The notes below the pieces were generated by a model. It searched no databases. It had not been told where the DNA came from and saw nothing but the letters and a program-made list of their open reading frames with translations. Below, piece after piece: positions 9,046 through 18,355 of a DNA stretch of 64,000 nt. Made by a program: the position numbers and the translations under genes. The stretch is from Mariniblastus sp. Its GTDB lineage: Bacteria; Planctomycetota; Planctomycetia; Pirellulales; Pirellulaceae. The stretch is from positions 1 through 64,000 of the forward strand of contig JAQXDZ010000023.1 of NCBI GenBank assembly GCA_029251085.1. Reading direction: 5' to 3'. Each line of letters begins with the position of its first letter. Position 1 is the first letter of the stretch.

Positions 9046-11232
9046 ATGTTTTTGCGTATTTCTCTGGCTTGCTTTTTGTCCTGCTTTCTACCTTGCTTAA
9101 TGCCTAGCGTTTCTTGGGCGCAGGCAAGTCCAGATTGGTTGATCAACGATCGTAGTTTCGAGGCCGAATTCAAAAAATCGGCAACGGATCCCCATCGATA
9201 TGAATTGACGAACGGGCTTGTCAGTCGCTCTTTTTATCTGCGTGAAAATATTTGCGCCACGGTCGGCCTTGAGAGTTTGAGTAATCGTGAAGCTATCGTG
9301 AGGGCGGTAAAACCGGAAGCTGTAGTAATGGTCAATGGCGTGTCCCACCAGGTCGGCGGGTTGGTGGGGCAACCGGATCATGCTTTTTTAAAAGACGATT
9401 GGCTGTCTGGTATGGCTCCGGCGGCAGGTTCGTTGGGGTTAGTCGGTTGGAAAGTTGGGCTGCCCGACGAACGATTGAAATGGAAGCGTATTCGGAATGC
9501 ATCAAAACAATCTGTTTGGCCTCCCGGAGGGGTTAAGGTTTCTTTTGAGTATCGACTCGCCCCAAAGGACGTTGCTCAAGCTGAGGCCGAATTTCGTGTG
9601 TTTGTTAATTACGAACTCTACGATGGTGTGCCCGTTTTTTGTAAGTGGATAACAGTTGAGAATATTGGCTCGAATGCGTTGGTGGTCGATCGGTTTTCAT
9701 CCGAAGTGCTGGCGGTCGTGGAATACGATAGTCGTGTTGAACTAAGAGAAGGTGTCAGCTATCCGCAGCCAAATTCGATCCATGTAGAAACTGATTTTGC
9801 GTTTGGTGGATTCAATTTTGAAAATGCTAACCGCCACGTTGTTCATTGGCGAACGGACCCGGAGTACAGTACCCAGGTTAATTATTTAAAAAGTGCGCCC
9901 TGTCTGCTCGACGTTTCTCCGTCATTTGGGCCGATGCAAACGGTGAAGTCGGGGCAGGAATTCCAAAGCTTTAAAACCTTTGAATTGGTATTTGATAGTA
10001 ACGACCGTGAGAGAAGAAGTCTTTCACTGCGAAAAATGTATCGCGTGATTGCTCCGTGGGTCACTGAAAATCCACTGATGCATCACATGAGGGATGCAAA
10101 CCCAGTAGAAGTGAAACGGGCGATTGACGAGGCTGCGGAGGTGGGGTTTGAGATGGTGATTTTGAGTTTCGGGAGTGGTTTTAATATCGAAAATGAAACG
10201 CCGGCGTATCTTCAACAGTGGCAAGATTTAGCTGATTACGCGGCGAGTAAGCAGGTTGAATTAGGGGGCTATTCGTTACTTTCAAGTCGTCGAATTGGAG
10301 GCGGGAACGATATCGTCCCCCCCGACGGACAGAAGTTGACGCACGGGAATTGTCCTTCACTGACGAGTGAATGGGGGCAGGAGTACTTTCGGCGATTACG
10401 GCGTTTTTATGACAAAACCGGTTTCCTGTGCCTCGAACACGATGGGCCTTATCCCGGAGACATCGACGTTACCGAGAGACTTCCACTTCAAAAGGGTGAA
10501 TTGGATTCGCAGTGGGTCCAAGGGCAAATTTCGAATGATTTCTACAAATGGTGTCGTGAACGAGGGATCTACATTAACGCCCCGGATTATTATTATCTCA
10601 GCGGAACCAGCAAATGCGGAATGGGGTATCGGGAAGTAAACTGGTCTTTGCCACGAGCCTTGCAGTTAGTGCACGCGCGGCAGAATATTTATGATGGCAC
10701 TTGGTATAAAACTCCATCGATGGGGTGGATGTTCGTTCCGTTGTCTGAATATCACGGCGGAGGTGCTGCTGCAACGATCGAACCGCTCAAGGATCATCTG
10801 AAACACTATGCTCAAATGATTGATTCAAATCTTGGACTTGGTGTGCAGGCATGCTACCGAGGCCCGAGGCTTTTTGATTCCCCCGAGACACGGGAGCTTG
10901 TGAAACAGAAAGTTGTCTGGTTTAAAAAGTATCGAGATATTCTCGAAAGTGATGTGATTCACGGGCGGCGGCCGGACGGTCGAAAGCTCGATTGGATGTT
11001 GCACGTCAATCCAGAACTAGATGATTGTGGTATGTTGGTAGTTTATAATCCGACTGATCAGGCTCTCAGTGAACGGCTGAAAGTCAACGTCTACTATACC
11101 GGCTTGCGGGAAATCGCCATTGTGATGAGTTCCGAAGGGAAATCGAGTCAGGTTGACGTACAGCGGGATTATACGATTGATCTAGAAGTAGACGTGCCAC
11201 CGAATGGTATGAGTTGGTATCTGTTGAAGTGA
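9046..11232 (+). CDS. Secreted alpha-galactosidase-like (TIM-barrel glycosidase-like) protein
   Basis: I chose the ATG at 9046, because it opens directly on a signal peptide (MFLRISLACFLSCFL... ending in Ala-Gln-Ala). A GTG at 9007 in the same frame is less likely. The mature part is about 700 residues. The first half is beta-rich. The middle and end have a barrel-like segment with 'FEMVILSFGSGF', 'GFLCLEHDGPYPGD' and 'GIYINAPDYYYLSG'. The Asp in 'LEHDGPYPG' sits where GH36/GH27-type enzymes hold a catalytic aspartate, but I cannot align the second acid. It is first in a three-gene operon (gaps of 19 and 10 bases) with a secreted beta-rich protein and a sugar-binding-like lipoprotein. Glycan breakdown outside the cytoplasm is inferred. 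Confidence 0.65.
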   Translation: MFLRISLACFLSCFLPCLMPSVSWAQASPDWLINDRSFEAEFKKSATDPHRYELTNGLVSRSFYLRENICATVGLESLSNREAIVRAVKPEAVVMVNGVSHQVGGLVGQPDHAFLKDDWLSGMAPAAGSLGLVGWKVGLPDERLKWKRIRNASKQSVWPPGGVKVSFEYRLAPKDVAQAEAEFRVFVNYELYDGVPVFCKWITVENIGSNALVVDRFSSEVLAVVEYDSRVELREGVSYPQPNSIHVETDFAFGGFNFENANRHVVHWRTDPEYSTQVNYLKSAPCLLDVSPSFGPMQTVKSGQEFQSFKTFELVFDSNDRERRSLSLRKMYRVIAPWVTENPLMHHMRDANPVEVKRAIDEAAEVGFEMVILSFGSGFNIENETPAYLQQWQDLADYAASKQVELGGYSLLSSRRIGGGNDIVPPDGQKLTHGNCPSLTSEWGQEYFRRLRRFYDKTGFLCLEHDGPYPGDIDVTERLPLQKGELDSQWVQGQISNDFYKWCRERGIYINAPDYYYLSGTSKCGMGYREVNWSLPRALQLVHARQNIYDGTWYKTPSMGWMFVPLSEYHGGGAAATIEPLKDHLKHYAQMIDSNLGLGVQACYRGPRLFDSPETRELVKQKVVWFKKYRDILESDVIHGRRPDGRKLDWMLHVNPELDDCGMLVVYNPTDQALSERLKVNVYYTGLREIAIVMSSEGKSSQVDVQRDYTIDLEVDVPPNGMSWYLLK

Positions 11233-11251
11233 ACAAATTTTAAAGGCAAGT

Positions 11252-12589
11252 ATGAATTATTTGATTGGTTGGAGTTTAATTTTAGGAGCACTGGTCGCGT
11301 TAAGTGTTTCGCCAAGTGTTGCGATTGCCGATACGCCTTTAAATGCCGATGCGCCGCTGAGGAGTGAGGTGATCGTTCCGATTCGAAAGGCGAGTTTTGA
11401 CCAAGATGGCAAGTGTCGAACTCGTCGGCAGGGTGGTAATCCACGCGAGGTAGCTGGCTACTTGGTCTTTGACGGATCACAGGATGGCAATCGTCAGGTT
11501 GATCCACAGATTGCAGTTGGTGGCGGCTACATTTTACATGGCACCAATAGCGGTCTTATTATTTATGACAAACAAGGGAAGTTCGTAAATGGCGTGAGTC
11601 AAAACTGTTTCAATAAGGGGATTGACCCGAAACTATTTTTTGATGCTCACAATGGCGTCTTTGGGTTTGATTTATGGAATCCGTGGGATCAGGAAAAGAA
11701 AAAACCTGTCAACATTTCCATTTCGGAGACCAGTGATCCTCGGGGAGCGTGGAACACTTACCCCGTGCCGGCCCCCGGAGGAAGAGATGGTGGCGGAATT
11801 GGATACAGTCGGAAATGGATCGGCTATAGTTTTCCCGGCGGTCCCACACAGACATTCGTGATGAAGTTGGGAGAGGCAAAAGCGGGCAAGCCGGCGACCG
11901 TTTATCACTTTAAAGGTAATTTAGGGCATCCCGTTCTGACTCAAGACGCCATCGACGACCTTTACTTTGTCAAAGTGAATGAGCGGGAGGTATCGATAAC
12001 GCGTGTTTATGAAACGGCAAGCGGAACGCCTGCGGCTGAGACGGTTTCTAAGAGGCATGGCCTCAAGCACATGGGATATCCGAGGCAGTCACCCCAAAAA
12101 GGGACTGAGCAATTGACGGCGTCAGGTGATCGGAACCCCAAGAACTTGGTTTTGCAGGACGGTTTTATTTGGTTTTCCCAGGCGGTTACGGTGGATGGGC
12201 GTTCAGCAGTTCAGTGGCATCAAATGCGTCTCAATGGTGCCTTTGTTCAAACGGGATTAATCAGCGATCCAAAAAGGAGTTTCATCCAGACTACAATCGC
12301 GGTTAATCGCCAGCTGGACGTGTTAGTTGGTTTTCAGGAAACGGGCGCGGACATGTTTATTAGTCCAAGATTTGCATTTCGTCGAAGCGACGACCCCTTG
12401 GGGACTTTGCAGCCTACTGTATCGATCGGTGAGGGGCAGGCCGCTACTAACGGAGTGGCTTGGGGAGATTACAGCGGCAGCGTGGTGGACGGTGACAATG
12501 GCCTGGACCTTTGGACAATACAAAGTGTTACCGATGCGGGTGGCAAAGGGGATACAGTGATCGCGAAAGTACCATTTAAAGGTCGGTAA
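11252..12589 (+). CDS. Secreted protein of unknown function, probable beta-propeller
   Basis: At 445 residues it has an N-terminal signal peptide with the hydrophobic core 'LILGALVALSVSPSVAIA'. The mature part is rich in Gly, Asp and aromatic residues with recurring blade-like segments ('QIAVGGGYILHGTNSGLIIYD', 'LVLQDGFIWFSQAV', 'TTIAVNRQLDVLVGF'), which suggests a propeller. I do not recognise a named family. AAGG lies 6 bases before the ATG. The gene starts 19 bases after the glycosidase-like gene and ends 10 bases before the next, so it belongs to that operon. Confidence 0.7.
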   Translation: MNYLIGWSLILGALVALSVSPSVAIADTPLNADAPLRSEVIVPIRKASFDQDGKCRTRRQGGNPREVAGYLVFDGSQDGNRQVDPQIAVGGGYILHGTNSGLIIYDKQGKFVNGVSQNCFNKGIDPKLFFDAHNGVFGFDLWNPWDQEKKKPVNISISETSDPRGAWNTYPVPAPGGRDGGGIGYSRKWIGYSFPGGPTQTFVMKLGEAKAGKPATVYHFKGNLGHPVLTQDAIDDLYFVKVNEREVSITRVYETASGTPAAETVSKRHGLKHMGYPRQSPQKGTEQLTASGDRNPKNLVLQDGFIWFSQAVTVDGRSAVQWHQMRLNGAFVQTGLISDPKRSFIQTTIAVNRQLDVLVGFQETGADMFISPRFAFRRSDDPLGTLQPTVSIGEGQAATNGVAWGDYSGSVVDGDNGLDLWTIQSVTDAGGKGDTVIAKVPFKGR

Positions 12590-12599
12590 TTAGTTAGTA

Positions 12600-14132
12600 A
12601 TGGGAATACTCTTGAAGACAATTGTTCGGAAAACGTGGCACCGCATTTGTTCGGTCTCGCTGGCGGTTTTAATCATTAGTTTTTGCGCGCTTGCCGGATT
12701 GACCGGATGCAATGAAACGGTTGAACCGGAGCAGGAGGTTGCTGAGCCAGTGGCCGTGAAACCGGATCCACTCGTAATGTTGATTGTCGGCGAAGCGGGG
12801 GTTGGTGATCGAATAGCCAGGCAATGGCGGGCGCTTGAGGATGGGGAACTCGAAATCATAGGAATGTCAGTTCAGGATTTCATCGCCAATGATTTCAATG
12901 CTCCAGAGGGCGAAGCCGTGGATGTGATGATTTACCCTCCGGAAATGGTCGCGGAGCTTGTGAATCGGGAGCGTATTCGGAAAGTACCAACCGAGTTAAT
13001 TCAGTCGTCAGATTTTAACAAGTTTGGATTGCTCAAACATTTTCGTGTTTCAATTATTCGGCACGAGGGAGAAACTTGGGCGGTTCCGCTGGGAGGTCCA
13101 AATTTTTCTTTGCTAGTGAATTCCAAGGTCTTGGGTGAAAAATCTGTTCCGGGTAATTGGTCCAAAGTGGGGCGAACACTTTTGCAGATTTCGTCATTTG
13201 ATGAACAAAACCCGGCTGGATTCCAGTTTCCTGCAAAAGTCGATATGCCATTAGCAGAGCGGTGGGCGGCTTGGACGTTCCTCGCCAGGGCTGCACCCTC
13301 GGTGTGTAACCGCGGTAAATTGTCGACTGTGTTCGATCGGGAAAATATTCAGCCGTTGATTAATTTGCCGCCATTCGTTGAGGCGCTCGAACAGTTGAAA
13401 TCGATTGCTAGTCAGCGTTCCCGCGATTTAGATCCTGCCGGCGTGTTTCGATTGATGCAAAAGGGGGAATCTGCGATTGCATTATCATGGCCGTCGGTTG
13501 CTTTTGATCCCAGTCTCAATGAACAGATTGAAGGGGAAGGCAGCGGGGACTTGGGCACCGAACCATTGAGTTCTGAGCAGACGGTTACCGAATTTTCGAT
13601 CTATCCCTTGCCGGGGGCTTTGCGTTGGTACGATCAAAAATCGGAACGCTGGATTATCCGGGGGAAATCTGATGAGAAACGAGTCGGACTGATCGGATTT
13701 TCTGGATTGGTAGCGTCGGTTGCTAAGGATAGTTTAAACGAACAAACTGCGTGGGGGTTTCTGAAATGGCTTCCGGATCAAGCAATCAGTAAAGTGACCA
13801 TGTCGGAGTCGGCTGTGAGTGGCCCATTTCGGGCGAGTCATCTTGGCGAGATGGTGCGGTGGACCGGAAACTGGGTTTCAGAGGATGCCGCGTTCGAGTA
13901 CGCAGACGTAATTGAACAGAATCATGCCCGTGGGGTTGTGTTGATGTTTCCGCGCATTCCGCAGGCTTCACGGTATCTTGAAGCGCTAGATTCGGCCGTA
14001 CGTCGGGTTGTCGCTGGTGAAGAAGAGGCTCAGGCAGCGCTCGATAGGGTCGCGGAGCAGTGGGATGAGATTACGGACGAAATTGGACGAGATGGTCAGC
14101 GAAAGCGACTGCGTAAGGTGACCGGTATTTAA
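12600..14132 (+). CDS. Lipoprotein resembling an ABC-type extracellular solute-binding protein
   Basis: The 510-residue protein has a signal peptide ending in 'LAGLTGC', a lipobox. The body looks like family 1 (sugar-type) solute-binding proteins: 'VDVMIYPPEMVAELVNRERI', then 'WAVPLGGPNFSLLVNSKVL', then 'ALSWPSVAFDP', the usual order of hinge segments. Sugar binding is therefore likely. No permease or ATPase gene is adjacent, so either the transporter is elsewhere or the protein has another role. It is the third gene of the operon with the glycosidase-like and beta-rich secreted proteins. The last 40 residues are charged and helical. Confidence 0.75.
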   Translation: MGILLKTIVRKTWHRICSVSLAVLIISFCALAGLTGCNETVEPEQEVAEPVAVKPDPLVMLIVGEAGVGDRIARQWRALEDGELEIIGMSVQDFIANDFNAPEGEAVDVMIYPPEMVAELVNRERIRKVPTELIQSSDFNKFGLLKHFRVSIIRHEGETWAVPLGGPNFSLLVNSKVLGEKSVPGNWSKVGRTLLQISSFDEQNPAGFQFPAKVDMPLAERWAAWTFLARAAPSVCNRGKLSTVFDRENIQPLINLPPFVEALEQLKSIASQRSRDLDPAGVFRLMQKGESAIALSWPSVAFDPSLNEQIEGEGSGDLGTEPLSSEQTVTEFSIYPLPGALRWYDQKSERWIIRGKSDEKRVGLIGFSGLVASVAKDSLNEQTAWGFLKWLPDQAISKVTMSESAVSGPFRASHLGEMVRWTGNWVSEDAAFEYADVIEQNHARGVVLMFPRIPQASRYLEALDSAVRRVVAGEEEAQAALDRVAEQWDEITDEIGRDGQRKRLRKVTGI

Positions 14133-14636
14133 ATCGTTAGGGCCGGGGGGAAGTCAAGCAGCGGCCGTTAGTCGACGCTTGGTTGTTTTCGTGGTGGTTA
14201 GAACGATAATTCCGGCGTTTGGGTGGCTAATTGCCAAGTGGGGCTTGGACTATTTCGCTAAATCCGTAAGAAAGCCCTTCTCTTTTTCAGCACGCTTGCG
14301 TATTCTTTTAGCTCGCCAAAAGCGAATTTGTTGCTGTCATTTTTCTAGAACGGGTTTTCGAATTAACGAAACCCATGGTTAACCGACATGCTTGGAAAAT
14401 GGTGCCTTGGTTACCATCGAGAGTTACGAATTCGCGGCGAAAATTGAACCGAACGCGTCTCAGGCAAAAACCTTGGTTAGGTAGTTGGAATTGCACGAGA
14501 CTCTGCGGCACAAACGGTGATAGCCTTGCTATCCATTGTCGACCGCTAGGTATCAGAGAGGATTCGCCTCTCACCCATTCGTTTTCGAAACGACTGGGTT
14601 GTGTATTTTTAACAATTTAATTGAGTGGTTACGCAA
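14133..14636 (+). promoter_or_regulatory. Long structured leader upstream of the DEAD-box helicase
   Basis: About 500 bases with no convincing gene. Three hairpins are visible on the plus strand: GGGTTTTCG with CGAAACCC (14352-14374), GAGAGG-ATTCG-CCTCTC (14556-14572), and a 12-bp stem with one mismatch (14573-14599). Long structured leaders are common for cold-induced RNA helicase genes. I infer a regulatory leader. A separate small RNA ending at the last hairpin is possible. Confidence 0.5.
14573..14611 (+). terminator. Terminator- or attenuator-like hairpin before the helicase gene
   Basis: ACCCATTCGTTT (14573-14584) pairs with AAACGACTGGGT (14588-14599) around the loop TCG with one mismatch. 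It is followed by TGTGTATTTTT. It ends about 26 bases before the helicase ATG, so it could stop leader transcripts conditionally. Confidence 0.5.
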
Positions 14637-17312
14637 ATGTCTAATGATGTTTCTGGTGGTTCTACGTCTTCAAATTCTACTGATAGCAATTCAGTTTCTC
14701 CGAAAACGACGGAAGTCCAAGTCGTTTCTCAGGAAGAAAATAACTCTAGTCAGGTTCCCGTCCCTGTTGAATTTGTCGTAGAGGGACAGGTTGAGACTGA
14801 GAGTGTCGTCGATGAATCCGTGGAGGTGGCGGTACAACAGGGACTCTTCGTCGATTCATTGTCGATCGATCCAGCAGAGGAAGTCGCCATTTTACTTGGT
14901 GAAAAACCGAAAAAGAAACCTGCTGTTGAAGTGGAAACAGTTGCTCCGGTGGAGGTTGTTGATGTTCAGGTTACGGAAACTGACAGTAAGGTAGATGACC
15001 CATTTTCGGCGACGGAAAATTTGGAATCACCCAAGGGAAATGCGTCGATTCCAGAGTCTGAGAAGCCAGTTGAGAAACCAGCTGAACCAGTGGTTGTCGT
15101 CGCTGAACCAGTGGCAGAACAAGAACTCGTTGATCACCAGGAACCCCGAAATTTATTCGAGGAAATGGGACTTGGTCCAGCAGTTCTTGAAGCAATCAAT
15201 AGAGTGGGGTACGAAACTCCATCACCGATTCAGGCACAATCAGTTCCCGTGATTCTCTCGGGTCGAGACCTCATGGGTCAGGCCGAAACTGGTTCTGGTA
15301 AAACGGCGGCATTCGCGTGGCCATTACTTTCACGAATCGATATGTCACTGAATCGGCCGCAAGTTTTGGTGCTTGCACCAACTCGTGAGTTGGCAATTCA
15401 AGTCACCGCTGCGTTTGAAAAATATGCGACTGGAATCGAAAACTTTCGGGCAGTTACGATTTATGGTGGTCAAAGTTATGAAACTCAGTTGCGAGCACTC
15501 AATCGTGGCGTCCAGGTCGTGGTGGGAACGCCAGGGCGGGTCATGGACCACTTGCGAAGGAAAACATTAGATTTGCGGAATCTTAAAACTCTCGTCCTCG
15601 ATGAAGCAGATGAGATGCTGAGAATGGGGTTCATTGATGACGTGGAGTGGATTCTGGAACAGCTCCCTCGGGAACGACAGATTCTTTCTTTCTCGGCGAC
15701 CCTGCCACCTCCCATTCAACGGATCGCTAAGAATTATCTCCAGAATCCGGCTCATATTGCAATCAAGAGTAAAACGGCAACTGCTGAATCAATTGCTCAG
15801 ACATGTGTTTTCGTTTCACCACGGGAAAAGATGGAGCGTTTGGTTCGAATTCTCGAGACTGAACAGAGTGACGGCGTAATCATTTTTGTAAAAACCCGGA
15901 ATTCAACGATCGTGGTTTCTGAAGGGTTGGTGCAGCGAGGCATTATCGCATCACCTTTAAACGGTGATATTCCGCAGGCTCAGCGCGAACGAACTGTCAA
16001 TCAATTAAAGTCGGGTCGAATCAACGTGGTTGTCGCTACGGATGTGGCGGCCCGCGGTTTAGATGTGCAGCGAATTAGTCACGTCATTAATTATGACTTC
16101 CCTCATGATACCGAAGCCTACGTCCATAGAATTGGTCGAACCGGACGAGCCGGGCGAAATGGAAACGCGATTCTGTTTGTAGAGCCGAAGGAAAAAGGAA
16201 AACTTAGTCGCTTGCAGCGAGCGACGAATCAGCGCATTGAAACGTTCAAACAAAAGTCAATCGATGAGATTAATCAAGTTCGGATTGAGAAGTTCAAAGA
16301 GCAAGTCGTCAAGGCGAATAGTCATGGTGACATCAAATTCTTTACCAAGATTGTGACTGAACTTAGAGATGATTCTGAATTATCAATCGAACAAATCGCC
16401 GCTGCTCTAGGGGTGTTAGCTCAGGGGCCGACCCCGTTGCTGCTCAAGGAGTTGAAAGATCGTAAATCGAACAGGAAAAAGGAAGACCCCCGTGATCGCG
16501 GGCCAATGACTCTTTATCGAATTGAGGTGGGGCGCGAACATGGAGTTGGTCCTGGGAATATTGTGGGAGCAATTACGAACGAGGCAGATTTATCCAATGG
16601 ACAAATCGGTCGAATTAATATCTATGATAAATACAGTACCATTTTGCTACCGAGTGAATTGAATTCTGAGGTAATTAATCATCTCAAGCATGTTTATGTT
16701 TCCGGCCAAGCATTAGCGATCAGTAAGTCGGACAAAAAATATTCTCGACCCGCGGGCGGAAGAAGTAATGGAGGACCACAATCGCGTGGAAATCGCTCGG
16801 ATAAACGGTTTGGGGAAAAGCGGTTTGGTGATAAACGGTTTGGGGAAAAACGGTTTGGTGATAAGCGTGGAAACGGGAAACGCTTTGAACGCGGAGCAGG
16901 TCGCCCAAAATCGCATCAAGAAAATGCGAGTGACGGACGTGGACGGGATTACGATCGCAAAAGTTCAGAGCGAAGTACTCCCGATCGAAAGCCATCAGTT
17001 GCGGTAAATCGAAAGCCATCGGTTGCGGAAAATCGAAAGCCGTTTAGTGAAGGGGCAGTTCGAAAGAAATTTTCGGATAAGAAACCGACGAAGAAGAAGA
17101 GTAATGCGGTGGTTCAGAGAACTGAACGTGGGGAGAAAAAGGATCGATTCTCACGGGACGAGGGAAGCAAGTACTCCGGCCAAAAAACAAGTTTTGCGAA
17201 GGGGCAAGCCAAGCCTGCAAAAAAATCCAAAGCCGCGACCCGAGTTAAAGCAAAGCGGAAAGCGGGAGCGAAGCCTTCCAGTCCAATGAAAAAGTACGTC
17301 AAGATTCGCTAA
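14637..17312 (+). CDS. deaD: DEAD-box ATP-dependent RNA helicase (DeaD/CsdA type)
   Basis: I chose the ATG at 14637. GAGTGG lies upstream of it, and a GTG at 14625 is less likely. The first 165 residues are an acidic Val/Glu/Pro-rich extension not usual in the family. The helicase core has the Q motif ('ETPSPIQAQSVP'), motif I 'AETGSGKT', 'APTREL', 'GTPGR', motif II 'DEAD', 'SAT' and 'HRIGRTGRAGR'. Near residues 625-700 is a DbpA-type RNA-binding domain. The tail is a long Arg/Gly/Lys-rich region with two short tandem repeats. It should unwind structured RNA, for example during ribosome assembly or in the cold. A long hairpin-rich leader precedes it. Confidence 0.95.
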   Translation: MSNDVSGGSTSSNSTDSNSVSPKTTEVQVVSQEENNSSQVPVPVEFVVEGQVETESVVDESVEVAVQQGLFVDSLSIDPAEEVAILLGEKPKKKPAVEVETVAPVEVVDVQVTETDSKVDDPFSATENLESPKGNASIPESEKPVEKPAEPVVVVAEPVAEQELVDHQEPRNLFEEMGLGPAVLEAINRVGYETPSPIQAQSVPVILSGRDLMGQAETGSGKTAAFAWPLLSRIDMSLNRPQVLVLAPTRELAIQVTAAFEKYATGIENFRAVTIYGGQSYETQLRALNRGVQVVVGTPGRVMDHLRRKTLDLRNLKTLVLDEADEMLRMGFIDDVEWILEQLPRERQILSFSATLPPPIQRIAKNYLQNPAHIAIKSKTATAESIAQTCVFVSPREKMERLVRILETEQSDGVIIFVKTRNSTIVVSEGLVQRGIIASPLNGDIPQAQRERTVNQLKSGRINVVVATDVAARGLDVQRISHVINYDFPHDTEAYVHRIGRTGRAGRNGNAILFVEPKEKGKLSRLQRATNQRIETFKQKSIDEINQVRIEKFKEQVVKANSHGDIKFFTKIVTELRDDSELSIEQIAAALGVLAQGPTPLLLKELKDRKSNRKKEDPRDRGPMTLYRIEVGREHGVGPGNIVGAITNEADLSNGQIGRINIYDKYSTILLPSELNSEVINHLKHVYVSGQALAISKSDKKYSRPAGGRSNGGPQSRGNRSDKRFGEKRFGDKRFGEKRFGDKRGNGKRFERGAGRPKSHQENASDGRGRDYDRKSSERSTPDRKPSVAVNRKPSVAENRKPFSEGAVRKKFSDKKPTKKKSNAVVQRTERGEKKDRFSRDEGSKYSGQKTSFAKGQAKPAKKSKAATRVKAKRKAGAKPSSPMKKYVKIR
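16800..16859 (+). repeat. Two 30-bp tandem repeats in the helicase tail
   Basis: Two nearly identical 30-base units (16800-16829 and 16830-16859, one base different) encode the decapeptide DKRFGEKRFG twice. A second repeat of about 24 bases coding 'RKPSVAxN' units lies near 16981-17045. Both are in the basic, probably disordered RNA-binding tail. Confidence 0.85.
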
Positions 17313-17505
17313 TGTGTCTGGGGATGGGGTCGCTCTGAAAGGGATGCCTCATTGTTGTTCATGCAGGTATCCGTGCCTTGTATCGCTTCAGTGGTATGAT
17401 TGCGTTGTGAATTTACAGGTCGCTTCAAGGCGGATTGCAGCGAGCTAATGTCCGAAATTAAGGCGGTCGCGTTCGGTTTAAGTGATTGTTGTCAGGAGGA
17501 GTGAA

Positions 17506-18273
17506 GTGGCGGCTTTTTTTGCTTTGATTTGCACGCTTATCGTTTCGTTTCTGGTGACGCGGATCGGATCGGTGGCATTGTCCCTGACCGGGATGGCGCA
17601 GGATTCCGCTCGATTTCAAGCGAAGTCTGCGTACACGGGTGTCGGTTTTACAACGAGTGAATCTGAACAGGTAGTTGATCATCCTGTTCGACGACGCATT
17701 CTTTCGACACTGATGACATTGGGCAATGTAGGTATTGCTGTTGTGATTGCATCGATGATGGGAACCTTCGCCACGGTTGCCACCGACGATACGGACATTG
17801 TCTATCGAGTGGCCCTGTTGTCCGGCGTACTAGCATCTTTGTGGGTGATTGGCACGCGGCGTTGGTTTGATCAGGGGATTGAAAGTTTGATTGCGTATGC
17901 GTTACGTCGTTGGACTCATTTGGACGTTCATGATTACGTGTCGCTTTTGCATTTAGCCGACGGATTCGTCGTCTTCGAAATTTGCGTGAATGAGGGAGAC
18001 TGGGTTTGTGAAAAGACGTTGGCAGAGGCGATGCTTTCAGCCGAAGGTGTTTTGATACTTGGTATCCACCGGGCGAATGGAAAATATATCGGAAGTCCTA
18101 ATGGGAAAACTCAGGTGCATGTGGAGGACGTGCTCACTGTGTATGGTCCCCAGTTCCGCCTAGAAGAACTCGATCTTCGGCAGCAAGGATATCAGGGGGA
18201 TACGGCACACCGAACTGCAATTGAAGATCAGCAGAAATCGGCGGCAGAGGGTGAAGAGGATCCCGAGGTTTAG
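17506..18273 (+). CDS. Membrane protein with TrkA-C (RCK_C) domain and filter-like motif
   Basis: The start is the GTG at 17506: AGGAGG lies at 17494-17499 with a 6-base spacer. The 255-residue protein has an N-terminal membrane segment ('FFALICTLIVSFLVTRI'), then 'AKSAYTGVGFTTSESE', which recalls the selectivity-filter loops of Trk/Ktr K+ transporters, then two more membrane segments. From about residue 140 ('ADGFVVFEICVNEGD') a TrkA-C domain follows, which binds small ligands in K+ systems. The tail is acidic. It probably senses or conducts an ion, but the pore is far too small for a full Trk protein. Related proteins of this design are known without assigned function. Confidence 0.8.
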   Translation: MAAFFALICTLIVSFLVTRIGSVALSLTGMAQDSARFQAKSAYTGVGFTTSESEQVVDHPVRRRILSTLMTLGNVGIAVVIASMMGTFATVATDDTDIVYRVALLSGVLASLWVIGTRRWFDQGIESLIAYALRRWTHLDVHDYVSLLHLADGFVVFEICVNEGDWVCEKTLAEAMLSAEGVLILGIHRANGKYIGSPNGKTQVHVEDVLTVYGPQFRLEELDLRQQGYQGDTAHRTAIEDQQKSAAEGEEDPEV

Positions 18274-18355
18274 TGAATGTGTTTTTGCCGAGTGACTACT
18301 TGGCCGAATTTCGTTCAAACGACTCTGCGTTAAGCGGGGCAATGAACTTATCCAA

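Noticed and set aside
14179..14382. 67-codon plus-strand frame in the helicase leader
   Set aside because: It crosses a clear hairpin, has no good ribosome-binding site and no recognisable sequence.
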